Assembly: GCA_949840915.1 (NCBI GenBank)
Contig: CATKXY010000002.1
Coordinates: forward strand, 1 to 64,000
Length of the DNA: 64,000 bases
Direction of reading: 5' to 3'
Origin: an uncultured Lachnospiraceae bacterium
GTDB taxonomy: Bacteria > Bacillota > Clostridia > Lachnospirales > Lachnospiraceae
Made by a program: the position numbers and the translations under genes. Within the stretch, counting starts at the first letter, position 1; every line of letters starts with the position of its first letter. Shown here in pieces: positions 43,855 to 52,092 of this stretch. The notes under the pieces are model-generated. The model worked only from the letters and a program-made list of their open reading frames with translations. It ran no database searches and was not told where the DNA came from.

Positions 43855-46800
43855 ATGTACCATTGCCATACTCATTTTTATCTGGTGGGCTGTCAGTGCA
43901 AGGAGTTCGAAGTTATTAAGGGGATGTCTCCGCTTGATCATTTTACGCATGATTTTTCCGAGAGCGACAGACCGGAAAAATCATTGGCGTCGGAAGCGGA
44001 TGTGATTCTGGCGGATGTGCGAAAGGAAGACATAAAGGAGGCTGTGCAGATTCTGACATCGGATAAGAGGGAAGAAGCTCAGCTTATATTGCTGGCCGAT
44101 CAGGAGCAGACTGCGCATTTGGCGGAGGAAGTCCTTGCAAAAATTCAGGACATTTGGATCACGCCTGTGTCGGACGCTCAGATGCGGTTCTATTTTCTCA
44201 GGTGGCAGCAGACTTATAAAATGAGCAAGGACTTCTGGGAGACCAATCATTTCCTGGAGGCTACCATTGACAATATTCCAAATCTTGTCTGGTATAAGGA
44301 TAAAAACGGTATTCACGAAAAAGTAAATAACAGCTTCTGCGCTACGGTCAACAAGACAAAAGAACAGGTGCAGGGGCGCGGTCATGCGTACATATGGGAT
44401 GTGGAGCAGGACGATCCCGCCTGTATCAAATCAGAGCAGGAGGTTATGAGTAAGCAGCAGACCTTTGTATCCGAGGAGATCATTAAGACGGGAGAAGGCA
44501 TGAGAACGCTCATGACCTATAAGTCTCCGCTGTATAATCTGGATCACAATGTCATGGGTACAGTGGGCGTGGCCATCGATGTGACGCAGGAGAGAGCTTA
44601 CGAACAGGAGATTGTCAGGAAAAACCAGGCGCTGGAAACAATCTTCAGTACCATAGACTGCGGTGTGATGCGTCATTCAGTGGATGGGGAGCGCTTGATC
44701 AGCGCCAATCCGGCGGCGTTGAAGATTCTGGGCTATGAATCGGAAGAAGAGCTGATGACAGACGGGTTTAATCTGGTTGCAGGCTCTGTCATGCAAGAGG
44801 ACCGGGAAAAGCTTGAGAATACCATGAAGATGCTGAACAAGGAGGGCGACAGCGTCAGTGTGGAGTACCGTGTGCAGCATAAAGACGGAGAGATACTGCA
44901 TGTCATAGGTAATATCAAGCTTCTGCAGGAGGACGGAGAGCTGGTATATCAGCGCTTTCTGCTTGATTGTACTGCCCAGAAGCTGCAGGAAAAGAAAAAC
45001 GAGAGGCGTCAGATGGAACTGCTTCAGGCGCTGGCTATTGATTATAACCGGATATGCTTTTTCGATCTGGACACGGGTCTGGGCTATCCGCTCCGCAACG
45101 ACAGCGGTAACGGACAAAAATCGGATGTACTCTTCCGCCAGGAGATATCACTGGAGGAGAGTATGAAGGAGTACATACAAAAGTATGTGCATGAGGATGA
45201 CAAAGAGCCTCTGCGTCAGGCCTGCTCCTTAAAGTTCTTAAAGAAAGAACTGGAGCAGAAAAACCAGTATTATATAAATTACCGCATCGCCTATCAGGGT
45301 GAGATTACTTATTTTCAGATGAAAGCTGTGCGCGCCGGGACATGGGACGAAAATTACGGCGTGGTTCTGGGATTCCGCAATGTGGACGAGGAGACCCGCA
45401 AGGAAATGGAGCAGAAGAATCTGCTGGAGGCAGCGCTCTCGCAGGCAAACAGGGCAAGCAAAGCCAAGAGTGTGTTCCTGTCCAATATGTCTCATGATAT
45501 CCGCACCCCCATGAATGCCATCGTGGGATTTACGAATCTGGCCATTACGCATATTGACCGCAGGGAGCAGGTTGAGGAATACCTCAAAAAGATCATGACG
45601 TCCGGTAATCATCTGCTGAGTCTGATCAATGATATTCTGGATATGAGCCATATCGAGAGCGGCAAGATTCATCTGGATGAGAAGCCCTGCAGTCTGCCGG
45701 ATATCCTGCATGGTCTGCGCAATATCCTGCAGGCGGACATACATAAGAAGCAGCTCGAACTGCATATTGATACGATTGATGTTCTGGACGAAAATATTTA
45801 CTGTGATAAACTCCGGTTGAATCAGGTGCTTCTGAACCTGCTCAGCAATTCCGTAAAATACACGCCTGCAGGCGGTGTTGTCGGCATGCGGATCACGGAA
45901 ATGACAGGGGCGCCGAACGGATATGCGTCATATGAGTTTGCTGTCAGGGATACCGGAATCGGTATGAGCAAGGAGTTTCTGGAGCATATCTTTGAACCTT
46001 TTGAGAGAGAGCAGACTGCCACGACCAGCGGGATTCAGGGAACCGGTCTGGGAATGGCGATCACCAAAAATATCGTAGATATGATGAACGGAACGATTTC
46101 GGTAAAGAGTGAGCCGGGTGTCGGAACAGAATTTACGGTTTCCTTTACCTTCCGTCTGCATGCGGAGGCGAAGGAGCTGCAGGAGATCCCGGAGCTGAAA
46201 AACTCCAGAGTATTGGTGGTGGATGATGATTTCAATACCTGTGACAGTGTGTCCTATATGCTGGGACAGCTGGGAATGCGCGCCGAGTGGACTATGTCCG
46301 GAAAAGAAGCCGTGCTGCGCACTCACCAGGCGGTGATGCGCAGTGATGATTATGCAGTCTATATTGTGGATTGGATGCTTCCGGACTTGAACGGCGTTGA
46401 GGTAGCGCGCAGGATCCGCAAAGAGACGGGGCAGAATGTTCCGATTGTCGTACTGACGGCATATGACTGGTCCGATATTGAGGAGGAGGCAAAGGAAGCC
46501 GGTGTGACGGCGTTCTGCAGTAAACCTCTGTTTTTCTCGGAACTGAGGAATTGCCTGCGGTCAGTCATAAAATCTGACGAGGAGAATGAAACAAATCAGA
46601 GCGGCCGGACAGAGAAGGCTCGCAGCGGACGCATTTTGCTGGCCGAAGATATTGATTTGAATCAAGAGATCGCCACGGCTATTTTAGGCGATGCGGGCTT
46701 TACCACAGAGGTTGCGGCTAACGGACAGATTGCCGTGGATATGGTGAAAAATTCTGAGCCGGGATATTATGAGGTGATACTCATGGATGTTCAGATGCCG

Positions 46801-46998
46801 GTGATGAACGGCTATGAGGCGACCAAAGCGATCCGCAGTCTGGAGGATAAGAAGCTGTCTTCCATTCCGATCATTGCCATGACGGCAAATGCCTTTGAGG
46901 AAGATAAGCAGGAGGCATTAAAGTGCGGGATGAACGGTCACATTGCAAAACCCATTGACATTCCCAAGCTGCTGGAGACATTGGACAGAATCATATAG
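43855..46998 (+). CDS. Hybrid sensor histidine kinase with PAS and two receivers
   Basis: A 1047-residue cytoplasmic hybrid kinase. The first 125 residues resemble a receiver lacking a clear phosphosite (a pseudo-receiver: ADVILADVRKED, QLILLADQEQ). PAS domains follow at about 138-255, 258-375 and less clearly 378-510. The kinase core has the phosphohistidine H547 in MSHDIRTPMNA and ATP-site boxes NQVLLNLLSNSVKY and VRDTGIGMS. Two receivers end it with phosphoacceptors D839 (VDWMLPDLNG) and D978 (LMDVQMPVMNG). There is no membrane helix and no adjacent output regulator, so it presumably phosphorylates a distant partner. The start ATG follows AGGGGG. It has its own promoter and terminator. Confidence 0.9.
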   Translation: MYHCHTHFYLVGCQCKEFEVIKGMSPLDHFTHDFSESDRPEKSLASEADVILADVRKEDIKEAVQILTSDKREEAQLILLADQEQTAHLAEEVLAKIQDIWITPVSDAQMRFYFLRWQQTYKMSKDFWETNHFLEATIDNIPNLVWYKDKNGIHEKVNNSFCATVNKTKEQVQGRGHAYIWDVEQDDPACIKSEQEVMSKQQTFVSEEIIKTGEGMRTLMTYKSPLYNLDHNVMGTVGVAIDVTQERAYEQEIVRKNQALETIFSTIDCGVMRHSVDGERLISANPAALKILGYESEEELMTDGFNLVAGSVMQEDREKLENTMKMLNKEGDSVSVEYRVQHKDGEILHVIGNIKLLQEDGELVYQRFLLDCTAQKLQEKKNERRQMELLQALAIDYNRICFFDLDTGLGYPLRNDSGNGQKSDVLFRQEISLEESMKEYIQKYVHEDDKEPLRQACSLKFLKKELEQKNQYYINYRIAYQGEITYFQMKAVRAGTWDENYGVVLGFRNVDEETRKEMEQKNLLEAALSQANRASKAKSVFLSNMSHDIRTPMNAIVGFTNLAITHIDRREQVEEYLKKIMTSGNHLLSLINDILDMSHIESGKIHLDEKPCSLPDILHGLRNILQADIHKKQLELHIDTIDVLDENIYCDKLRLNQVLLNLLSNSVKYTPAGGVVGMRITEMTGAPNGYASYEFAVRDTGIGMSKEFLEHIFEPFEREQTATTSGIQGTGLGMAITKNIVDMMNGTISVKSEPGVGTEFTVSFTFRLHAEAKELQEIPELKNSRVLVVDDDFNTCDSVSYMLGQLGMRAEWTMSGKEAVLRTHQAVMRSDDYAVYIVDWMLPDLNGVEVARRIRKETGQNVPIVVLTAYDWSDIEEEAKEAGVTAFCSKPLFFSELRNCLRSVIKSDEENETNQSGRTEKARSGRILLAEDIDLNQEIATAILGDAGFTTEVAANGQIAVDMVKNSEPGYYEVILMDVQMPVMNGYEATKAIRSLEDKKLSSIPIIAMTANAFEEDKQEALKCGMNGHIAKPIDIPKLLETLDRII

Positions 46999-47000
46999 AC

Positions 47001-47037
47001 AAAAGGCGCGGAAGAGCTTGAGCTGTCCGCGCCTTTT
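47001..47037 (+). terminator. Intrinsic terminator of the hybrid kinase gene
   Basis: AAAAGGCGCGGA (47001-47012) pairs with TCCGCGCCTTTT (47026-47037) around a 13-base loop. It stands 2 bases after the stop. Confidence 0.85.
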
Positions 47038-47082
47038 GAGCGTTTAGAACCGATGGTTTTCTGCATTTGCGGTTAAGGATCA

Positions 47083-47715
47083 TTACAAGCTTTTCACCGG
47101 ATGACGGATGACTGTCCGCAGTCTCTCTTCCGCCGTTTTGCGCGGGTCGCTCAGATAAATTTCATGGTGGCAGCGCGTTTCAGAAAAGTCCGGAGCGTAT
47201 CCGTTTTCAGACAGAAAGGCATTCATTTTCTGTATGGTTGCCGGTTCGCTGTCATAGCTGCCTATATGCATGCACTGAACGCACAGGCCCTCATGACAGG
47301 TCATGAATTCAACCTTGGAAAAATCCGATTTTTTCTTTTCCGAGGCTTCTTTTACAGCCCACTCAAATACATCCCGGGTCACGAACTCGGGCAGACGGAT
47401 CATGGAGATCCACTGAAAATTTTCTTTGTGTCCATAGTCAATTCCGTCAATGCCCTGCTGCCACCACAGGCCTTCGAGGGGAGGAACCACATATTCAAAG
47501 TATCCGTCTATCTTGTGACTGCCCTTATAGCTCATTTTGATGGTGAAAGCGATCCCGTATAAAAGGCTCAGGGCCCGGGCGTATTCGCCGTTTGGTTCGT
47601 TGGGGTCGCCTGCTCCGCGGACCGCCGCATACCGCATCTCGGGAATATCGACGATTCCCGGCTTTTTCGGCGGCAGATAGAATTCTTTGAAAGCTTTTTT
47701 GTAGTCAAATGCCAT
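47083..47715 (-). CDS. GyrI-like small-molecule-binding-domain protein
   Basis: A 210-residue stand-alone GyrI-like protein with the typical PGIVDIPEMRYAAVRGAGDPNEPNGEYARAL opening and YVVPPLEGLWWQQG middle. Two pseudo-symmetric alpha-beta units bind small or cationic ligands. It is the last gene of a minus-strand group (NiaR-like, TfoX-like, this), 14 bases after the TfoX-like gene. I recall this pair of TfoX-N and GyrI-like genes in other Firmicutes. There is no DNA-binding domain. A longer GyrI-like relative is found at 11.2 kb in this window. Confidence 0.8.
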   Translation of the reverse strand: MAFDYKKAFKEFYLPPKKPGIVDIPEMRYAAVRGAGDPNEPNGEYARALSLLYGIAFTIKMSYKGSHKIDGYFEYVVPPLEGLWWQQGIDGIDYGHKENFQWISMIRLPEFVTRDVFEWAVKEASEKKKSDFSKVEFMTCHEGLCVQCMHIGSYDSEPATIQKMNAFLSENGYAPDFSETRCHHEIYLSDPRKTAEERLRTVIRHPVKSL

Positions 47716-47729
47716 GTCGGGTATCTCCT

Positions 47730-48080
47730 CTATTCGTCTTGTTTTTTGGTTTTGGCTGTCTGTTTTGCTTTTTTCGGTTTCGGCGCAGGCAGCTCCTTGC
47801 AGGTTGATGTCACAAATTTGGTGAGAAACTCCTGATCATCAATATTTTCGATTAAAAAATGAGGTTTGGCACCATGGTAGGGTGATGCGGTATCCAGATT
47901 AGGCGCCAACTGTTTTCCGGCCTCCGTGATCTTGATATAAAGCTGATTATCGCAGACGACGGCAAATATTTTGCCGTCGCAGTAAAAGCCGTATTCTCCG
48001 AACATTTTGCGGTAAGTGATATCTCCTGCGCCCGCCAATTGGTCGGCGACGTACTGGACAAATTCGGGATTGGATGCCAT
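47730..48080 (-). CDS. TfoX N-terminal-domain protein
   Basis: A 116-residue TfoX_N protein. The family marks are RKMFGEYGFYCDGKIFAVVCDNQLYIK and TASPYHGAKPHFLIEN. TfoX regulates natural competence in gammaproteobacteria, whereas small TfoX_N proteins in Firmicutes have no settled role. A basic Lys/Thr tail (KPKKAKQTAKTKKQ) may bind nucleic acid. It lies between the NiaR-like and GyrI-like genes, 29 and 14 bases apart from them. Confidence 0.85.
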   Translation of the reverse strand: MASNPEFVQYVADQLAGAGDITYRKMFGEYGFYCDGKIFAVVCDNQLYIKITEAGKQLAPNLDTASPYHGAKPHFLIENIDDQEFLTKFVTSTCKELPAPKPKKAKQTAKTKKQDE

Positions 48081-48109
48081 GATGATTCCTCCTATGCTTC
48101 TTCCGTTGG

Positions 48110-48649
48110 TTAAGTTTCTTTTTCCAGCAGCATTCCTTTTTCTTTTAATTCTTTTTTGATGAGCTCCAGCGCTTTTTCGGACGGAGCTTTGATCGTGTGA
48201 TAGTGGCAGCCTTCCGTCAATTCCTTCAGAGGGCGGGAGGCGCTTTCCTTCATTTTATTGCAGAACTCTTCTGCGTCCCGCATATCGTTGATGACCAGGT
48301 CCACCCGAATCTGACCATAGAGATCGTGATCGATGGAGACGTCCAGCATGGAGCCTCCATAGTCTACGATGGAGCGCATTTCTTCCAAAGTCTGTCCAGA
48401 GCTGTGCCGCACCATGATGACTGCCGTAGAGCCCGTCCGTTCCTCCTGAGGGTAAAACAGTACATAGCCCTTGTTGGTGGAGAGAATATTGCGGTTCTCG
48501 GCCCGCAGCAGAGCAATGTCCTGGACGATGACCTGGCGGCTGACTCCGAAATATCTTGCCAGTTCTGTGCCGTTTACGGGGGCGGTTTTATTTTCCAAAA
48601 ATTCTACTATTGCTTTCCGGCGCATATTGCCGTCGAGATTTGCGTTCAT
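48110..48649 (-). CDS. NiaR-like repressor (HTH plus 3H domain)
   Basis: A 179-residue regulator. The N-terminal HTH (TELARYFGVSRQVIVQDIALLRAENRNI) is followed by a 3H domain with its three histidines in VRHSS, SIDHDLYG and CHYHTIKA. NiaR uses this domain to bind nicotinic acid with a metal and represses niacin uptake and NAD genes. ATG 48649 is preferred because TTGGAGG lies upstream; a start at 48691 would place a -10-like TATGAT inside the gene. No niacin transporter or nad gene is seen in the window, so its targets are elsewhere. It heads a three-gene minus-strand operon with TfoX-like and GyrI-like genes. Confidence 0.85.
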   Translation of the reverse strand: MNANLDGNMRRKAIVEFLENKTAPVNGTELARYFGVSRQVIVQDIALLRAENRNILSTNKGYVLFYPQEERTGSTAVIMVRHSSGQTLEEMRSIVDYGGSMLDVSIDHDLYGQIRVDLVINDMRDAEEFCNKMKESASRPLKELTEGCHYHTIKAPSEKALELIKKELKEKGMLLEKET

Positions 48650-48757
48650 GATGATCGGGTCCTCCAAATGAGTTATATCATATTTTACCATAGCTTAAAC
48701 AGATAGAGCAAGTAAAGCGGAAATTGTTTCAGGAAAAAATTGTGACGGGATCAAATC

Positions 48758-48786
48758 TGTACAACATTTTTTCCCTGTGTTAGAAT
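48758..48786 (+). promoter_or_regulatory. Candidate promoter of the Sel1-MecA-BMP-MCP operon
   Basis: TGTACA (48758-48763) and TAGAAT (48781-48786) are 17 bases apart. A start near 48793 would leave the ATG at 48798 almost at the transcript end, which supports ATG 48822 for the first gene. Confidence 0.5.
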
Positions 48787-48821
48787 AATATATAGCGATG
48801 AACACAAAGGAGACTTTTCTG

Positions 48822-50102
48822 ATGGAAAGGACCAGATTTTATTCGGATGAGCTGGAGAAGGGTATTGAACTGCTGTTTTTCCAGCCGGACGCCAAACGGT
48901 ACGAAGAGGCTGCGGCACTGATCCAGACAGCGTGCGACAGAGGCGAGCCGGATGCCTTTTATATGATGCTGTGCTACTATACATGGGGAGACGTCTCTCT
49001 GCAGAAATACCGCAGCCGTTATCTTGACTATGTGAAGAAGGGCATTGCGGCGGGGAGCGAGCTCTGTGTGCTGGGGGCGGCGGAAAACGGTCTGGCGCTG
49101 GATGTGCGGGATGTACTGCTGCACAGTCCCCAAATCTCCGTGAGAAAGGCAAAGGAGACGGCCTTTGCGGGAAATGTTATAGCGCAGTACGCGCTGGGCG
49201 CTTTCTATCTGGGGAACGGTGTGGAGCGATGCGTCAACAATGCATATTATTTTACTTGTGATTATCCCGAGAAGGATAATCCTGATTTCCGCATACATCT
49301 GCGGGTCAACAGTGGTCATGAGGGACTTAAATGGGTGCTGCGTGCCGCGAAATGGGGCTGTCTGCCTGCCTTTGAGAAAGCGTATGAGGCGTTTTTGAGC
49401 GGAGCCGTGCTGTATGAGACGCCTGTGACAGATCCGGACGCGGAGCGGGCTGTCGCTTATGTGGAAGCGCTTCCGGCAGACTGTGAGCTGCGGGGCGATT
49501 TCTGTGCCCGGGTCGGCGACGGGTATCAGGCATGCGGAAAACTGTTCAAGATGCAGGAATGGCTGCAGCGGGGTGTGGACGCCGGAAGCCTGAAATGTAT
49601 CGACAGGCTGGCCGATCTGTATTATACCGGGCAGGGATGCGTGGAAGCGGACAGGGCAAAAGCGTTTGAACTGTATCTTCTCAGTGCCGGACAGGGTTCA
49701 CCCGCCGGGCAGTTTCAGGTGGGCGAATACTATTTTCACGGTATTTTGGGCGAGGAGGATAAAGAGAAAGCCTTTTCCTGGTATCTGAAGGCGGCCGATG
49801 GAGAACACCGAGAGGCGCAGTACTATGTGGCGTCTTATTACCGATACGGCTGGGGCAATGTGGCACAGGACTGCAAGGCATGTCTGCGCTATGCACAGCG
49901 TGCGGCAAAGAACGGATGCAGCGCCGCAAAGGCGTTTGTAGGAGAGGGATATCTCTATGCCGATAAGCTGCAGAACGGCTTTGTGAAGAATACTCAGGTG
50001 GGTATTCGCACTTTACAGGAATGTGTGGAACAGGATCAATCGGATCTGGGAGGCAGGGCGCTTGCATTGGAACTGTTGGAGGCTGCCGGTCAAAAGGCGT
50101 AA
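48822..50102 (+). CDS. Sel1-like repeat protein
   Basis: A 426-residue protein built of TPR/Sel1-type helix pairs. The clearest repeats have the pattern A(D/S)LYYTGQGCVEADRAKAFELYLLSAGQGSPAGQFQVGEYYFHG and then EDKEKAFSWYLKAADGEHREAQYYVASYYRYGWG, cut here to the pattern only. Sel1 repeats are scaffolds for protein complexes. The chosen ATG follows AAAGGAGA eight bases away. It starts an operon with mecA, a BMP lipoprotein and a chemoreceptor. It has no membrane helix or signal, so it is cytoplasmic; its partner is unknown. Confidence 0.8.
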   Translation: MERTRFYSDELEKGIELLFFQPDAKRYEEAAALIQTACDRGEPDAFYMMLCYYTWGDVSLQKYRSRYLDYVKKGIAAGSELCVLGAAENGLALDVRDVLLHSPQISVRKAKETAFAGNVIAQYALGAFYLGNGVERCVNNAYYFTCDYPEKDNPDFRIHLRVNSGHEGLKWVLRAAKWGCLPAFEKAYEAFLSGAVLYETPVTDPDAERAVAYVEALPADCELRGDFCARVGDGYQACGKLFKMQEWLQRGVDAGSLKCIDRLADLYYTGQGCVEADRAKAFELYLLSAGQGSPAGQFQVGEYYFHGILGEEDKEKAFSWYLKAADGEHREAQYYVASYYRYGWGNVAQDCKACLRYAQRAAKNGCSAAKAFVGEGYLYADKLQNGFVKNTQVGIRTLQECVEQDQSDLGGRALALELLEAAGQKA

Positions 50103-50137
50103 CTACATACAAATTCAGGTGGGCAGGGAGAGTGTAT

Positions 50138-50815
50138 ATGAAGATAGAACGAGTGGATGACAAAACCGTCAAATGTTTTCTCTCCAATGAGGAGATGGAA
50201 GAGTATGAGATTGATTATAAGGATTTCATATTGCGGAGTGAGAAGGCAAAGCAGGTAGTTCATGATATTATTGAACAGGCTGCCCAACAGGTGGGTTACA
50301 AACCGCCCCGGTTTGCCTTTGACATGCAGATCATGATGCTGCCGGACCAGGGGCTTCTTCTGACCTTTTCGGAGAGCGATACTGCCGCCATTCCTGATGC
50401 GCGGCAGATCCTGGAATATCTCAAGGATATGAAGCAGACGCTGCAGAGGACGAAGGAGCAGCTGGGTATTGCGGAAGATACCGTGCAGGCGGAGGAATCA
50501 AAGCAGGCGGAGACACCCGCTGCAGTCAAACCGGAAAAAGCGGTTTTTGCCTTTGAAAGTATTCCTCAGTGTATGAATTATGCCGGAGCGCTGCCGGCAA
50601 ATCTCAGGGTGAAGAGCGCGCTGTATGAAATGGACGGCAGATATTATCTGTATCTGGAAAAGGGCAGCGCATCTTACCGGAGATACTCCCGGGCATGTAT
50701 TCAGGGCTTGGAGTTCGGCGGCCTCTACAGTGCAGAGGAGACGGCGCTTCTCTCTGTGCAGGAGCACGGAGAATGCCTGATTGCGGAGAAAGCGCTGCAA
50801 AAGCTTCGCGGATAG
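50138..50815 (+). CDS. mecA: MecA-type adaptor protein
   Basis: A 226-residue adaptor. The N-terminus MKIERVDDKTVKCFLSNEEMEEY and DYKDFILRSEKAKQVVHDIIEQA are typical of MecA's substrate-binding part. The C-terminal domain (FESIPQCMNYAGAL, SALYEMDGRYYLYLEKG) docks onto ClpC. MecA delivers substrates such as ComK to ClpCP and controls competence in Bacillus. A variable acidic/charged linker joins the halves (about residues 110-130). ATG 50138 follows GGGAGAG. It lies between the Sel1 and BMP genes, an unusual neighbourhood. Confidence 0.9.
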   Translation: MKIERVDDKTVKCFLSNEEMEEYEIDYKDFILRSEKAKQVVHDIIEQAAQQVGYKPPRFAFDMQIMMLPDQGLLLTFSESDTAAIPDARQILEYLKDMKQTLQRTKEQLGIAEDTVQAEESKQAETPAAVKPEKAVFAFESIPQCMNYAGALPANLRVKSALYEMDGRYYLYLEKGSASYRRYSRACIQGLEFGGLYSAEETALLSVQEHGECLIAEKALQKLRG

Positions 50816-50829
50816 AGGAGGAGACGGGG

Positions 50830-52080
50830 ATGCGAAACAGAGTGCGTGTACTTGCTGCGATGACGCTGGGGCTCTGCCTGATTGCAGGATGCGGCAGCAA
50901 AGCGCCGGATGATTATGCCACGAACAAAGGGTTTGACAAGGCGGCGGAGGCTGCAGACGGGAGGACCGACACTACAGCGGGAGATTCGGACAATACGGAC
51001 GACACAGGCAGCGCCGGCCTTGCCGGAGATAACAAAACGGAAGGTAATCACGGCATTGCCAAGGAGGACATCAAGGTGGGTGTTCTCTACATCACTGACC
51101 CGGGCGAGGGGAGCGGTTATTCCTACACACATGATTTGGGCATTATCGGCATGCAGAATAATCTGGGACTGACGGATGCTCAGATTGTCCGGGATATCGT
51201 GAGCGACGGGGACAACGAGGGCACAAAAGCCTCTATCGAAAAGCTGGCGGCAGACGGGTGTAATGTGATCTTTACGACCAGCTGGGGTTATATGCAGACG
51301 ACTGCCGATATGGCGGAGAAATACCCGGAGATCTATTTTTCCCATGGGACGGGCTATCTCTCCAACGGCAGAAATTTTAACAATTATTTTGGACGCATCT
51401 ATCAGCCCAGATACCTCAGCGGTATTGTAGCGGGTATGAATACCTCTTCCGATAAAATCGGATATGTGGCGGCACAGGATGCCTCCAATTCTGAGGTGAC
51501 GGGAGGGATTGACGCTTTTGCTCTGGGTGTTGCTGCGGTGAATCCCGATGCGAAGGTTTATGTGGCGGTGACAGACAGCTGGTATGCGCCGGACAAGGAG
51601 GAGGCCGCCTCAAGAAAGCTCTTGGATATGGGATGCGATGTGATGGCTCAGCATTGTGACACGCCTTATCCTCAGACCCTGGCACAGGAGTACGGCGTTT
51701 ATGGTATCGGTTATAATTCCGACATGAGCAAAGAGACGCCGGATTCGTGTCTGTGCAGTGTGATCTGGAATTGGAGCGCTTATTATACGGCGGCGGTAAA
51801 CAGCGTTATCAACGGTACATGGGACGGCTCCAATTACTATGGCGGTATGGCGGAGGGTGTTGTGAGTATGACGGATACGGCAGCCTTTGCGGCGGAAGGG
51901 ACTGCGGACAGAGTGGAGGAGGCCACAGCGGATATTTTGAGCGGAAAGCTAACTATATTTGACGGCGAGATGAAGACAAACACAGGGGAGACTGTAGGCG
52001 TTGCGGGCGGTACGTTGGATGACGCAACCATAACCGGCGGGATCAACTGGTATTACGAAAATGTGGTTTTGGTAGATTAG
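50830..52080 (+). CDS. BMP-family substrate-binding lipoprotein
   Basis: A 416-residue lipoprotein. The lipobox LIAGC places the acyl cysteine at about residue 21. A Thr/Asp-rich linker precedes a BMP/PnrA-type periplasmic-binding domain (KVGVLYITDPGEG, then SHGTGYLSNGRNFNNYFGR and GYVAAQDASNSEVTGGIDAFALG). BMP proteins commonly bind nucleosides for ABC uptake. No ABC permease or ATPase gene is beside it; a chemoreceptor gene comes 12 bases later. It is likely the ligand-binding partner of that receptor. ATG 50830 has GAGGAGG and a suitable gap. Confidence 0.88.
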   Translation: MRNRVRVLAAMTLGLCLIAGCGSKAPDDYATNKGFDKAAEAADGRTDTTAGDSDNTDDTGSAGLAGDNKTEGNHGIAKEDIKVGVLYITDPGEGSGYSYTHDLGIIGMQNNLGLTDAQIVRDIVSDGDNEGTKASIEKLAADGCNVIFTTSWGYMQTTADMAEKYPEIYFSHGTGYLSNGRNFNNYFGRIYQPRYLSGIVAGMNTSSDKIGYVAAQDASNSEVTGGIDAFALGVAAVNPDAKVYVAVTDSWYAPDKEEAASRKLLDMGCDVMAQHCDTPYPQTLAQEYGVYGIGYNSDMSKETPDSCLCSVIWNWSAYYTAAVNSVINGTWDGSNYYGGMAEGVVSMTDTAAFAAEGTADRVEEATADILSGKLTIFDGEMKTNTGETVGVAGGTLDDATITGGINWYYENVVLVD

Positions 52081-52092
52081 GAGGTTTCGCAG

